From: Anomaloglossus baeobatrachus
Lineage: Eukaryota; Chordata; Amphibia; Anura; Aromobatidae
Assembly (NCBI RefSeq): GCF_048569485.1
Contig: NC_134354.1
Span: 683,425,637-683,489,636 of the forward strand
Length of the DNA: 64,000 nt
Direction of reading: 5' to 3'
Position numbers and translations under genes: made by a program. Each line of letters opens with the position of its first letter. The first letter of the stretch is position 1. Below, piece by piece: positions 1 through 12,830 of this stretch. The notes under the pieces are model-generated. The model did not search any database and was not told where the DNA came from. It saw only the letters and a program-made list of their open reading frames with translations.

Positions 1-1640
1 TGGGCTTTTTTCTATTTCGACCATCACAGGTCTGAGACATTGACCATACCTTCATTTTTATATATGTATACTTATTTGACTGCTTAGCACATTTGGTTGG
101 CGTTTGCTGGTGGATATCCTGATGTTGTGATAGGCAGGGGCAGATAAGGGAACAGGGGCACAGCAAAAGTTAGGGTGTCCTCCATTGTTACGCAGGGAAC
201 AACATAGGGAGAGCCTAGCTTATTTGTGTAGGTATCTTGGCTATTAATAGCCCCTTACTACAGGCCCTTACTGCTCTCACGTCCCTACCTGTCTTGGTAC
301 CACAGCAAGGATATTCTCGTGCTCACGGTACACAACACCTCACCTTGACAGTTTTTATACTGTTTTCAATGGAGTCTTAATAAAGTATTTTTTTAGAGGG
401 TTCTTTTTAGGTCCTTGTCATGGTGGCAGGCTTAAAAAACTCATTTGGCCAAAACAAGAGCTGATGGCTAGCTATGATATGGTGTTCGATGGGAACTGTT
501 AATGTGTGATTGGTGAGGACGTGGTGAAGAGTTTTTCCAAAAGTGGGTGGTGGGACTGTGGAAGGTTCAACGGGATGAGGCGTAGAGGCGGAGTTATGGT
601 CAAGGTGCAGTCTCAAGGGGGCTTGAAAATTTTGCCAGTATGGGGCCCTGAAGTTCTTGACAGCAACCCTGCTTATAGAGAACACATAGGAGCTCTTGGC
701 CGAGCCAAATGTTCCTGTATATGGAGGAGCCTGGAGAGAGACCATTCAGCCTACAGATATCTAATGTATACGGTGACCTTTACCCCCAGATTTTTTAGTT
801 CCATTTCAAAAGTATGCAAAATATAATTGTAAAGGTGGCCGTGAAGAAAAAAGTGACACAGACCTGAATCAGGAGAAAAGACCGATAATCAGGAATTTCT
901 CCAATAACATTCCCTGCACAACCTCGTCCATAACCTTTATCTGCCCCGTAGCCAGAAACTACTTTACAGTCAGACAAGTTATGCAATACGTCATAAGTGC
1001 AGCTCTTCACCTTCCTGTCTAAATAAGACTGAACCCTTCAAAATAAGCTCCTTGAATTTCCCAAGTTGTGAGTCAGATAAGACAGCACTACACACCCTGC
1101 TGTATAAGGTGATCCATCCGTACAATCACTTCCTGAAGCTCAATGGGTTAATGATGTTGCAACATAGCTTGTCTCTATTCCAGATTGTGTACCTGCCCAT
1201 TACACTGAGGTATGGGAAGTATTTCCTCCCACTGTCCTGAGGGAAGGCAGATCAGTAGGACGGAGCCTGGGACTGTGCTGTGATCCTGCCGCTGTAAGGT
1301 GAGTCCTGGAGGGATGAGGACTGGGAGTGTGGGACCTGCAGGGAAGGAAAACCCATAATATGTTCAATTATTCTATATATTAGTGAAAGAAGACCCAAAA
1401 TACAAGGGGATCAAAAAAATCCCTAAAACATAGACTGGGACCCCTCTGTGATCTATAGATCCCAATAATCAAACCGTTTATGCCTGGTAAGAGGCATTGT
1501 GAGATGGATATAATGTATTTCTATAGCATCTACTTTACATATGTAATATCACAAATCTATAATATTGTGCTTGCATTAATCACATAAGACATATTGAATA
1601 TCCCTACATCATGGCTACAACATTGTATGAAATCACATGG
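1..1640. other. Intergenic, nothing recognised
   Basis: No gene, known repeat or RNA could be identified here on either strand. Short open frames (for example 506-826) have no recognisable protein features and the composition is ordinary AT-rich vertebrate DNA. An old repeat could be missed by eye. Confidence 0.5.
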
Positions 1641-1654
1641 CAACACAGCGCTTG

Positions 1655-2186
1655 CAAAATCTCACCACTGAGGAGTAAGCGTACGTTCACACTGAGTCTG
1701 TGCAAAAAGTCACCACTGAGCAGTAAGCATACGTTCACACTGAGTCTGTGCAAAAAGTCACCACTGAGCAGTAAGCGTACATGCACACTGAGTCTGTGCA
1801 AAAAGTCACCACTGAGCAGTAAGCGTACATTCACACTGAGTCTGTGCAACAAGTCACCACTGAGCAGTAAGCGTACATTCACACTGAGTCTGTGCAAAAA
1901 GTCACCACTGAGCAGTAAGCGTACATTCACACTGAGTCTGTGCAAAAAGTCACCACTGAGCAGTAAGCGTACATTCACACTGAGTCTGTGCAAAAAGTCA
2001 CCACTGAGCAGTAAGCGTACATTCACACTGAGTCTGTGCAAAAAGTCACCACTGAGCAGTAAGCGTACATTCACACTGAGTCTGTGCAAAAAGTCACCAC
2101 TGAGCAGTAAGCGTACATTCACACTGAGTCTGTGCAAAAAGTCACCACTGAGCAGTAAGCGTACGTTCACGCTGAGTCTGAAGTGA
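1655..2186. repeat. 48-bp tandem repeat, about 11 copies
   Basis: A unit of 48 bp containing 'ccactgagcagtaagcgtac' and 'cactgagtctgtgcaaaaag' is repeated about eleven times with only scattered substitutions. Because 48 is a multiple of 3, both strands stay open through the array (16-residue repeats), so the long frames here are artefacts. The sequence just after the array (gtgtgaacatacccta) looks like the end of a MITE, so the array may have expanded from inside one. Confidence 0.9.
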
Positions 2187-2597
2187 ATCTGATTCAAAAT
2201 CTACAAAAACCTGGGTGTGAACATACCCTATAAGGTGGATATGTTCCTCATAGCTCACCATGGAAGAAGCAGTTATCTGGTAATGATCCACAGCTGATGA
2301 TACCAAAGCAACTGGTGGTAGGTAGGAAAGTTATTCACAATCTGAACATGCATTTAAATTTATATTGTGCATTTTATATAGTGAAAATATATTGGGGGGG
2401 TTAGCTTTGTTATATATTGGCACCCGTTGGTGCATTCCGACACACGAAACAGCCGACGTCCTGCATCCTCTCTTTTTGTTTTAAAATGGTTTAATAAATA
2501 AGAATTTTTATGGATGGTGAGGGCAGCTTGATTCTGCTTTACTGAACTGTTCAAATTTAACGCCATATTATTCACCTGGCGGAGTGTTTGGTGTATA

Positions 2598-2634
<37 letters not shown>

Positions 2635-3572
2635 GGTCAGGCTCCCTACTGAATGATTTTCTTTTTCATCTATATAATTTTTTGTAAACTTTTGTACAAA
2701 GCTGCATGGACATCATATGATGCCAAACTAATTCCATACATGGGCCTAATACTAAGCCCAGCTCCCTGCACGTGCCTCTGGTGCCAAACAGCACGTTCCT
2801 ACCATTTCTCCTTTCCATAACAATCTCTATCACTTTTTTTTTTCCCAGTGCCACATGCATCAACAGGGCGTGTGCCCAAATAATTATTGTCCCACATAGA
2901 GGACCGATCATTGTGCGCTGCCCGCTTTATCCGCTGCGTTTGTAAATCTTGCGGTTAATTCCTCACTGTTTCCGTGATCTTTGCTTGCTGTCATTGAATG
3001 AAAACTTGTTTTTGTTTCCTTCTCTCTGGCTAGGCTGGTTTGATACTTCTTTTTTTTTTTTTTTTTTTTTTTTCCTCGTACATGAAACATTTTTGGGGGT
3101 TTTCAATGTGCTTGATCCATTTTTGATTCGTATGTCAGTTTTTACGTTCCTTGTTCCATCTATTGTTATTGTATGAAGAAAAAAATGTTCTTAGCTTCTT
3201 CCACCCATTTAATTGTAACATACGGACAGCACACGGATGGCTTGCATTGGTGAGTTTGATCCGCAAAACACGGATCCATGTAGTATCTGTCTCCGTTTTG
3301 TTTTTTGTGGACAATGTCTGCTGAAAAGAGGATACCTGAGAAGGCACATTGTAATGGGATGGCAATTTCTTGTAAAATTAAAGGATGGTGCATGGATCAA
3401 AAATAACAGCCCTTAATCTGCAACAGTCTAGGAATCAAGTTGCAATGTTTCCTAAATATCTCAGTATGGAGTTCAGGCTCCATGGCTCACAGATGATTAT
3501 CTAGTCTGGATACAATTGTTTCAATTAGTGATGAGTGAGCACTACCATGCTCGAGTGCTCAGTACTGATAAC
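2187..3572. other. Intergenic; TA microsatellite and T tract
   Basis: Contains a (TA)n microsatellite at about 2594-2634 and a poly-T tract at about 3049-3073. No gene or recognised transposon was found in the rest. Confidence 0.6.
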
Positions 3573-3828
3573 TAGTGATGAGTGAGCACTGCCATGCTCT
3601 TGTGCTCGGTACTTGTAACCAGAAGTTGGATGCTTGGATGGGCGCAATTCAAGTGTCCAAGTATAATGGAAGTCAATGGGGGACATCGAGAAGATTTGCC
3701 GGAAAAATGCCTGAGTCTCACTTTGATTAACATTTTACTCGTGTGTCTGAGTAGTGCCCATCCGAGCATCCAACTTCTGGTTACAAGCACTGAGCACCCG
3801 AGCATGGTAGTGCTCACTCATCATTAGT
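3573..3828. repeat. MITE-like inverted repeat
   Basis: The two ends are inverted copies of each other for about 70 bp: the left arm reads tgatgagtgagcact...ccagaagttggatgc and the right arm reads gcatccaacttctgg...agtgctcactcatca. The translations of the two strands therefore nearly coincide. It is consistent with a short non-autonomous DNA transposon; the superfamily is not determined. Confidence 0.7.
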
Positions 3829-4325
3829 TACGACTACTAACCACCCAAGCATGGTAGTGACCGCTCATCACTAATTACAAGTACTGATTAACTGAGCATG
3901 GTACTGACCGCTCATCACAAGTTACGAGTATCGAGCACCTGAGCATGGTAGTGCTCGCTCATTACTAGATACGAACATTGAGCACCTGAGCATGGTAGTG
4001 CCCACTCATCACTAGTTACAAATATCCAGCACCCAAGCATGGTAGTGCTACTCATCACTAGTTACGATAAGTACCGAGCCTAGTAGTGCCATCTCATCAC
4101 TAGTTACAAGTACCGAGCACCCAAGCATGGTAGTGCTACTCATCACTAGTTACGATAAGTACCGAGCCTAGTAGTGCCATCTCATCACTAGTTACAAGTA
4201 CCGAGCACCCAAGCATGGTAGTGCTACTCCTCACTAGTTACGACGAGTACCAGAGCATGGTAGTGCTCGCTCATCATTAGTTACGGGTACTGAGCACCCG
4301 AGCATGGTAGTGCCCACTCATCACT
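3829..4325. repeat. Minisatellite built from a MITE end
   Basis: Degenerate tandem copies of a module of about 60 bp (catcactagttac, gagtaccgagcac, agcatggtagtgct) continue from the right arm of the adjacent inverted repeat. A higher-order 88-bp block begins at about 4029, 4117 and 4205, showing recent local duplication. Confidence 0.75.
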
Positions 4326-4437
4326 AATGTCAATCTTTCCATTGAGCGCAGGATTAGGTCAAATAAATTGTGGTAAGTTAATGTGTTTTTGCTGCGTTAT
4401 TGACGCTGCATATTTTCACTGTCAAAAATGCAGCATC

Positions 4438-4762
4438 TTAGGGTACGAGCACATTAAGTACCGTATTTGGTGCAGAAATTTCTGCACCATCTCAACATAG
4501 CAGGCAAAAAAAAGTGCGTTTTTTTTTAAATCCATTTTTGCCATGTTTTTCATATGCGTACAGATTTTTCTCGTACATTACTATTTGTGGAATCTGCAGC
4601 AAAAATGCTGAAAAAATTTACATCCTTCAGATTTAAATTTGCACCAAATCTGCAGGAAACTTCAGAATTCTCATTCACTTTGCTGCCATCAGAAAGTCCT
4701 ACAGGTTTTGGGACAAATCTGCACTCAAATACATAAACACAGTGTGTGCACACGGCCTTACA
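4438..4762. mobile_element. Possible MITE
   Basis: Starts with ttagggtacgagcaca and ends with tgtgcacacggccttac, a weak terminal inverted repeat of the 'agggt-atgtgcacac' type seen several times in this window. No transposase. Boundaries are approximate. Confidence 0.35.
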
Positions 4763-5497
4763 GTTTCAGCACAGTGAATGGGAATTAGAGAAATCTGCTG
4801 TTCACTGAGCTCCTTTTTAACTCTGCGCAAACTGACCTGCTGTGCGCGTTTCAAGTTCACAACACGTCATTCTCTTGCGGGTACACTGAGTTTTATGTGC
4901 TGATTTTCCCCCAGAGACTTGCATTAGAAGTAAAAATATCCAAATAAAAAAACCACGTACATTTTCACTACACGCACTAAAAATGCAAGTAATCCATGCA
5001 TACAGTACCTGCATCAATAATGTTTTGTTAAAACCAGATATCAGGATGAATGAAAAACAAAGCAGCTTTATTGAAAAAAAAAAAATGACATACCCAACCC
5101 TCCCGCCCCCCACAAGAAAAACTAAAAAAAAAACCCAGCAGCATAAAAAAAGGATAAAAACACATTTGAAAAAAACATACTCATTGATAAAAAAAAATAA
5201 ATAAAAAAAAAATAAAGCTGCAACATATAAAACTCAGCAAATGCTCACCTGGGAATGTAGCCTGACCGCTTTCAGGATGTCTACAAGCAGAGTTTAATCC
5301 ATGAATGGCCAAATGTTTGTGTCTGTGACTTATACACTTTACATGCGGGAGGTTTGTGTATATTTTCCACTGATTCATTGATTGCAACATTTTTGCGCAA
5401 ATGTTCTGATATCCACCCAGGAGTGATATTATTATTATTTTTTTTTTTTTTTTAGTTAGAGGGTCATAGTCTTTTAGTCTTTGTTCCTATATGTATA

Positions 5498-5898
5498 GGG
5501 TTATGTGCACACTATGTCTTTTTGATATTTGCCCATGCGCTGAGTTGTTCAAGAAGATGCTTCTGGAAATGCAGCTTGTTTTTTTTTTTTTTTTTTTTTA
5601 CTAAAGCGTCTATTTTTGTCATCCTTATGGATGTTTTTAGCAACCTGTTTTATCCTGTATAAACTAGTGAGCGGCTTCCTAGAACTGTCAGGTCGCTTCT
5701 TTTAATCATTTGTTTGTTTTGAAAACTTAAAGCCGTTAAAAGAAGGTACAAAGGCTAAAAATTTGCACAACAAGTCATTTTTACATTAATGTCCATATGC
5801 TATTTTTATTTTTGTATTTTTAGCATTTATTTAGCACTTTTTTTTTTCAGTAGTCTTAGAATGTACCCACCTTAAAAAGATCTTGTGCACATACCCTT
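5498..5898. mobile_element. MITE, 'ggttatgtgcacac' type
   Basis: The left end agggttatgtgcacac is matched in inverse by the right end gtgcacataccctta. The interior is T-rich and non-coding. It directly abuts a second element with similar ends. Confidence 0.5.
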
Positions 5899-6660
5899 AG
5901 GTTATGTGCCCACGTTGCTTTTTTATGTGCTTCTTTTCTGCATATAAAAAGCATGTTTTGGCAGGAAAACTGTAGCAGAAAAAACACGCATTTTTTTTAT
6001 ATTGCATTTGCACTTTTTTTCATATGTGCTTTTTCCTGCTGCTATTTATGCTTTTTTTTTTTTTGGCAATCATGGGGGTTCAGGCCGTATACCCCCATGA
6101 TCGCCGCTGGGTCTCCGGCTGATATTACAGCTGGGACACGGTTCACACTGCCAGGAGCGGGGCTTGCACCTCTTACGGCATTTTAACCACCTAAATGCTG
6201 CGATGAGGGCAATAGCAGTTTTCAGGAGGCAGGGAAAAAGGATCACTTACCTCTCCATCGTGATTAGGTCCCTGTAACGCTATCACAGGGATCTGATTGC
6301 TGCCATGGTAACCTTGGGTTGTCACCATGATGACCCCGGGTTACTGAGCTGCAGAGAGCTTCACGCACTATCCTGTATGCACACACAGTGTGTGAGGCAA
6401 AGTAATATACTATAATCCACTGTAGTGATAAAGCATTGCAGGGGAATATAGAAACGCAGAAATAAACACAAACAATTAACATGCTGCTTCTTTTTCAGCA
6501 ATAAATCTGCAAGAAAAAAAGAAGCAGCGTGTGCACAGCTCATCGGGATTCTCATAGACTTTGCTGGGATGATTTTTCCTTGCTTTTATTGATTAAAAGA
6601 AGCAAGGAAAAATGCATGAAAAAAACCGCAAAAAAAATGTCACGTGGGGACATGACCAAA
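5899..6660. mobile_element. MITE, 'ggttatgtgcccacgt' type
   Basis: Left end ggttatgtgcccacgt; the right end reads acgtggggacatgacc, its near reverse complement. The interior holds a GC-richer segment (about 6070-6340) with no coding signal. Edges are approximate. Confidence 0.5.
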
Positions 6661-7627
6661 GGGTTTGTTCAGACAAGTACGGTAAGTTTTTGGTCTCTGT
6701 GAGCAGCAGATCATACAAAGATAGCTTATGAACCAATTGGAGTCAAATTGCTAGCACACATGGGCTTTTTCCATGGGTCTGTGTGAAAAAAATAAAAAAA
6801 CGCAGCATGAACCATTCTGGTCCATTTTATGGCTCACAATAGTGTATTCTATAGAAGGCATCTCCTACATCGGTCCACAGTACAGACAATGACAAAGAGT
6901 CAAAAAGCCGTAGGACATTGTAATGGTGCTATATATTCCCCTGCACATAAATACAATAGGCATTGTTCAGATGTACCTACTGTTCAAGGTCTCCCACCCA
7001 AACTTCCAGCCTCATATGTGACTGAGATGATAAGCGCAGGTCAGGACAGCCGCAGTTTTGTCATCCATTTGTGTTCGAAGCACTGAACCTGGCCGCACAG
7101 TGATGGATTACACCACAATATATAGTGATTGATTTTGTCACGATATTATTTTTGCTGACCCATTTCATATGGTTCCTACAGAAAAAAACTGTAGAAAGGC
7201 AATCTATTTGTATGGGTGCCATATGCTGCCAGACAAACCTGTAATATAACTTTTTATAGCAAGTAATAAGGGTTTACTTATATGTCACAGTCACAATGAG
7301 GTTTATCCTTTGACGTTGTCAAAAAGTCACCAAATTGTTTGTATATTTTGCAAATATTTTTTATAATTTTGCAAAATTGTGCCATCTTTGTATACAGAAA
7401 TGTTGCTCTCATTATGAAAATCAAAGGAAAAAAGTGCGATAAAACCACAAAGAAAACAATTATTGCGTCCGCCCATACTGAGTGTATCCTGGTGTTGGGA
7501 GTTTCTCCATGCTTTACATGCGGTAATCACAATTTACTGTCTCATCTAGTTCCATCTCATCTTCCACAGCCTAATTACACACACTTTGAAAATCTATGAA
7601 TCACATAATGTAATTAAGCCTCTTTTA
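6661..7627. other. Intergenic, nothing recognised
   Basis: No coding, RNA or clear transposon signature was seen on either strand. Confidence 0.45.
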
Positions 7628-8031
7628 TCTACTTTTCTGATTAAGAAAAAGTCCCTTTAAGTTTAATGGGAACCTGTCAGCTGATACGTGCTGCCCAATC
7701 AGTGGGTAGTATGTGTAAGGGATTGGCTGTATTATGACAGCCAGGTATGTTTGATTCTGAAATGCTGCGATATTTCAGAGAGAAACATACTTTTAACAGC
7801 AGGGACCGAGCCGCACTGTGAACTTGTCGTACAGGCGACTTCTCCCCGCCTGCTGAAAGTGACTGACAGGTCTCTGCTTACGTGCGCTTATATAGTAGAC
7901 AAAGACCTGTCAGTCCCTGTCAGTGGGCAGGGAGAAGCCACCATGGACGTACCTGTATAGATTGGGCAACATGTATCAGCTGACAGGTTCTCTTTAACCT
8001 AAGGACTTTTTCATAATCAGAAAAGTAGAGG
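7628..8031. mobile_element. MITE with about 75-bp terminal inverted repeats
   Basis: The left arm (ctacttttctgattaag ... aacctgtcagctgatac ... gcccaat) is mirrored by the right arm (attgggc ... gtatcagctgacaggtt ... cagaaaagtag). About 400 bp, no coding capacity. The target duplication was not resolved, so the superfamily is not assigned. Confidence 0.65.
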
Positions 8032-9354
8032 ATCGTAATGACTAGCACAGGGATCATCTGCTCATTCCCAGCTATGTTATAAACCATCGGTGCACCATGT
8101 TGACCACACGGGAGCGCCAGTGAGCATGGGGAATGACACAGTTTGCGTCGTCAAAGATTCGCAGCAGAATTTTACTGGTTAACAGCCACTGACGGAAATC
8201 AGAGTCACATGTGGCTGATAGAGGTACATGATGGCGGATCAAATTAGATGTCATGTGCAGAGATAGATGCGGGCTCAGCGTGTGAGTCCACATCAAAGAC
8301 AGATGACAGAATATGTAAATATACTTATGTCGTCAAGGGGTTAAAAGTTGGTTCTCTATCAGTATATTATATAGAAAGCTTGAATATTGTTAGACTGAGA
8401 ATGTTTCACACTATAAAAAATAGTAAAATACGAAGGCCCCGATTCATCTTTGTGTTCGTGTCTGTTTTCTGTTGTAAAAATGGTTCTAATGATGACTTTT
8501 ATAATAGCGCCTTATTAATTATTTAATTTAAGCTTCTATTGAAAAGGGTTGTGTGTAGAGTTGAGCGCGGTTCGTGGTTCGTGGTTCTCCAGTTCTAGGC
8601 TCGAGTGATTTCTGGGCTGTTCGAGATCGAACTAGAACTCGAGCTTTTTGCTAAAAGCTCGATAGTTCTAGATACGTTCGAGAACGGTTCTAGCAGCAAA
8701 AAGCAGGGCTTTTTACAGCTACAGTGAGCAGGAGCCATCGCTGGCAGCCTGCCACAAGCTGGTAACCAAGATAAACATCGGGTATCCAAGCAAAGCGCTT
8801 TGGTTAGTAACCCGATGTTTATCTTAGTTACGTGCAGGAAGCCCACACTTTCCCGCTCAGCTCGCTCCACCCCCTCCTGCCCGCGGCATGTACACATACA
8901 TACACATACACAAACACAAACACACACACACACACACATCCATCCCCCGCCCGCTCGCTCGCTCGCTCGGCTTACCTGCGGTGATGAAGTCCCGCCATCC
9001 CGACCTCAGCGCTGTCACTGTCCTCCATGGCCGCCGCTTGTCACATCACCTATCGCTTCCGACCCGAGACTGACACTGGCGGTGACGTCACGGACCTCTC
9101 GCGATACTTGATGTGAAGGCGCCGGTCATTGACCTCAGTGACAGGGGCTGTCGGCAGTGCTGGAGATCAGCGCAGGTAATGTACCTCACTGACAGCAGCA
9201 CTTGTCATCCCCTGCAGTGACCTGGGCTGACCCATTGATGTTAGCTCAGGTCACTGCACTGCTCTCCCAGCCAATGGGGAACATCCTGCTCTTCATTGAC
9301 TGGGACAGTGTGCATCGTCATGGCAACCCCTTGGATTACACCAGACCTGGATTT

Positions 9355-9930
9355 GTTTTTCAATCTAATAAATTGGTTAAAGAGGGAATGTTTTGGGGAG
9401 TGTTTTTTCAAATAAAAATGTGTTTGTCGTCTATTTTTTTTTTTATTACTGACTGGGTTGGTGATGTCGGGTATCTGATAGACGCCTGACCTCACCAACC
9501 CCAGGGCTTGATGCCAGGTGACATTACACATCTGGTATTAACCCCAAATATTACCCCGTTTGCCACCGCACCAGGGCGCGGGATGAGCTGGGGCGAAGCA
9601 CCAGGATTGGCGCATCTAATGGATGCGCCACTTCTGGGGCGGCTGCGGCCTGCTATTTTTAGGCTGGGGAGATTCCAATAACCATGGACCTCCCTAGTCT
9701 GAGAATATCAGGCCCCAGCTGTCTGCTTTACCTTGGCTGGTGATCCAATTTTGGGGGACCCCTACGTGTTTTTTTTTTTTAATTATTTATTTAATTTAAA
9801 ATAACAGCGTGGGGTGCCCTCAGTTTTGGATTACCAGCCAAGGTGAGGTTGCCAGCTGTGGTCTGCAGGCTGCAGCCGTCTGCTTTACCCTAGCTGGCTA
9901 CAAAACTAGGGGGAACCCTATGTCATTTTT
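9355..9930. repeat. Internal direct duplication, copy 1
   Basis: This stretch (ttaccccgtttgccac, gggatgagctgggg, ggcgcatcta, gctttaccttggctgg) recurs at about 13100-13680 in the same orientation with moderate divergence. Both copies lie in the hAT element 8556-16027 on either side of the satellite array. Non-coding. Confidence 0.8.
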
Positions 9931-9989
9931 TTTTTCATTTTTTTTGGCTAAATACAAAGCTAAGCACCCCTTAGTGCCACATGAAAGGT

Positions 9990-12312
9990 ACCAAAGGGTG
10001 TTCCACTTTTTCTCCATTTTTTTCTCCACTTTCTCCACTTTTTCTCCACTTTTTTCTCCACTTTTTCTCCTCTTATGCTCCACTTTTTCTCCTCTTAATC
10101 TCCACTTTTTCTCCACTTTTTCTCCACTTTTTCTCCTCTTATGCTCCACTTTTTCTCCACTTTTTCTCCACTTTTTCTCCACTTTTTCTCCACTTTTTCT
10201 CCACTTTTTCTCCACTTTTTCTCCACTTTTTCTCCACTTTTTCTCCACTTTTTCTCCACTTTTTCTCCACTTTTTCTCCACTTTTTCTCCTCTTAATCTC
10301 CACTTTTTCTCCTCTTATGCTCCACTTTTTCTCCACTTTTTCTCCACTTTTTTCTCCACTTTTTCTCCTCTTATGCTCCACTTTTTCTCCACTTTTTCTC
10401 CACTTTTTCTCCACTTTTTCTCCACTTTTTCTCCACTTTTTCTCCACGTTTTCTCCACGTTTTCTCCACGTTTTCTCCACTTTTTTCTCCACTTTTTTCT
10501 CCACTTTTTTCTCCACTTTTTCTCCTCTTACGCTCCACTTTTTCTCCACTTTTTTCTCCACTTTTTCTCCTCTTATGCTCCACTTTTTCTCCACTTTTTC
10601 TCCACTTTTTCTCCACTTTTTCTCCACTTTTTCTCCACTTTTTCTCCACTTTTTCTCCACTTTTTCTCCACTTTTTCTCCACGTTTTCTCCACGTTTTCT
10701 CCACGTTTTCTCCACGTTTTCTCCACTTTTTTCTCCACTTTTTTCTCCACTTTTTCTCCTCTTACGCTCCACTTTTTCTCCACTTTTTCTCCACTTTTTC
10801 TCCTCTTAATCTCCACTTTTTCTCCACTTTTTCTCCACTTTTTCTCCACTTTTTTCTCCACTTTTTCTCCTCTTATGCTCCACTTTTTCTCCACTTTTTC
10901 TCCACTTTTTCTCCTCTTATTCTCCACTTTTTCTCCACTTTTTCTCCACTTTTTCTCCACTTTTTCTCCACTTTTTCTCCACTTTTTCTCCACTTTTTCT
11001 CCACTTTTTCTCCACTTTTTCTCCACTTTTTCTCCACTTTTTCTCCACTTTTTCTCCACGTTTTCTCCACTTTTTTCTCCACTTTTTCTCCTCTTATGCT
11101 CCACTTTTTCTCCACTTTTTCTCCACTTTTTCTCCACTTTTTCTCCACTTTTTCTCCACTTTTTCTCCACTTTTTCTCCACTTTTTCTCCACTTTTTCTC
11201 CACTTTTTCTCCACTTTTTTCTCCACTTTTTTCTCCACTTTTTTCTCCACTTTTTTCTCCACTTTTTTCTCCACTTTTTCTCCTCTTACGCTCCACTTTT
11301 TCTCCACTTTTTCTCCACTTTTTCTCCTCTTAATCTCCACTTTTTCTCCACGTTTTCTCCACTTTTTTCTCCACTTTTTCTCCTCTTATGCTCCACTTTT
11401 TCTCCACTTTTTCTCCACTTTTTCTCCACTTTTTCTCCACTTTTTCTCCACTTTTTCTCCACTTTTTCTCCACTTTTTTCTCCACTTTTTCTCCTCTTAC
11501 GCTCCACTTTTTCTCCACTTTTTCTCCACTTTTTCTCCACTTTTTCTCCTCTTAATCTCCACTTTTTCTCCACTTTTTCTCCACTTTTTCTCCACTTTTT
11601 TCTCCACTTTTTCTCCTCTTATGCTCCACTTTTTCTCCACTTTTTCTCCACTTTTTCTCCTCTTATGCTCCACTTTTTCTCCACTTTTTCTCCACTTTTT
11701 CTCCACTTTTTCTCCACTTTTTCTCCACTTTTTCTCCACTTTTTCTCCACTTTTTCTCCTCTTATGCTCCACTTTTTCTCCTCTTAATCTCCACTTTTTC
11801 TCCACTTTTTCTCCACTTTTTCTCCACTTTTTTCTCCACTTTTTCTCCTCTTATGCTCCACTTTTTCTCCACTTTTTCTCCACTTTTTCTCCTCTTATGC
11901 TCCACTTTTTCTCCACTTTTTCTCCACTTTTTCTCCACTTTTTCTCCACTTTTTCTCCACTTTTTCTCCACTTTTTCTCCACTTTTTCTCCACTTTTTCT
12001 CCACTTTTTTCTCCACTTTTTCTCCTCTTATGCTCCACTTTTTCTCCACTTTTTCTCCACTTTTTCTCCTCTTATGCTCCACTTTTTCTCCACTTTTTCT
12101 CCACTTTTTCTCCACTTTTTCTCCACTTTTTCTCCACTTTTTCTCCACTTTTTCTCCACTTTTTCTCCACTTTTTCTCCACTTTTTCTCCACTTTTTCTC
12201 CACTTTTTCTCCACTTTTTCTCCACTTTTTCTCCACTTTTTCTCCACTTTTTCTCCACTTTTTCTCCTCTTATGTTCCACTTATTCTCCACTTTTTCTCC
12301 ACTTTTTCTCTA
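9990..12312. repeat. 11-bp satellite array (ctccacttttt), about 2.3 kb
   Basis: About 200 tandem copies of an 11-bp unit ctccacttttt, with variants such as ctcctcttatg, ctcctcttaat, ctccacgtttt and 12-bp units with an extra T. Variants recur in blocks, indicating higher-order duplication. The + strand is almost free of G and the - strand is purine-rich (ggagaaaaagt). Three units equal 33 bp, so frames of up to 843 codons (9809-12340, +) and 385 codons (10139-11296, -) stay open; these are repeat artefacts, not genes. Confidence 0.95.
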
Positions 12313-12830
12313 CTTTTTCTATGGTCGGTCTACCCATTAGCTCTGCCATGCATAGTGTAGCTCTACACCTACTGCACATGTTACTTTATGATTGACATCT
12401 CTTTCGTACCAGAGCTGTCTAAGTCTACTCTGACCCCATATTTGTCATTACTATATTGTCCTTGTACTGTATTATGACATTTGTATCATGTGTTTCATTT
12501 CTTGCTGTGTTGCAATTTTTTTGCTGCATCCCAATTGTACCTCTACATTGTTCGAGTTTATGTTATTGTTCTCTCACTCTTATGTGATACTGATTATTGT
12601 CATTTTTCATGATTACATGCAGATAAGTCCAATCTGACGAAGGCTCAGGCCGAAACGTCATTTGTAACTTGTTTTGGACAAAAACATATATGCTTATGAA
12701 AAAAAAATTTTCTTAATACGGACCAATAAAGAGTGATTTTGCATTACTATCCGTTGTGACTTACTGACTTAGTCTGGGAGATATAGAGTGCCGAGGTTAC
12801 TCACTAATTTTATCTATTATTACCTCTGAG
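12313..12830 (+). mobile_element. Fragment resembling a Penelope-like 3' region with hammerhead-like core
   Basis: Holds ctgacga at 12634-12640, a short GGC/GCC stem (with one bulged base) and gaaacgtc at 12652-12659, the order of conserved parts in hammerhead ribozymes of Penelope-like elements. AATAAA lies shortly downstream (caataaagagtg, about 12724). No reading frame remains. The match is a motif reading only; a chance resemblance is possible. Confidence 0.4.

Noticed and set aside
1604-2197. Two overlapping open frames of about 190 codons with 16-residue repeats
   Set aside because: Both strands are open because the tandem unit is 48 bp; no start context, domain or flanking gene structure.
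3829-4325. CRISPR-like or regulatory repeat array
   Set aside because: Units are degenerate, contiguous and derived from the adjacent MITE arm.
9809-12340. 843-codon open frame and several others of 100-450 codons over the same region
   Set aside because: Pure product of the 11-bp satellite; three units make an in-frame 33-bp period, and both strands are open. No protein-like composition or conserved domain.
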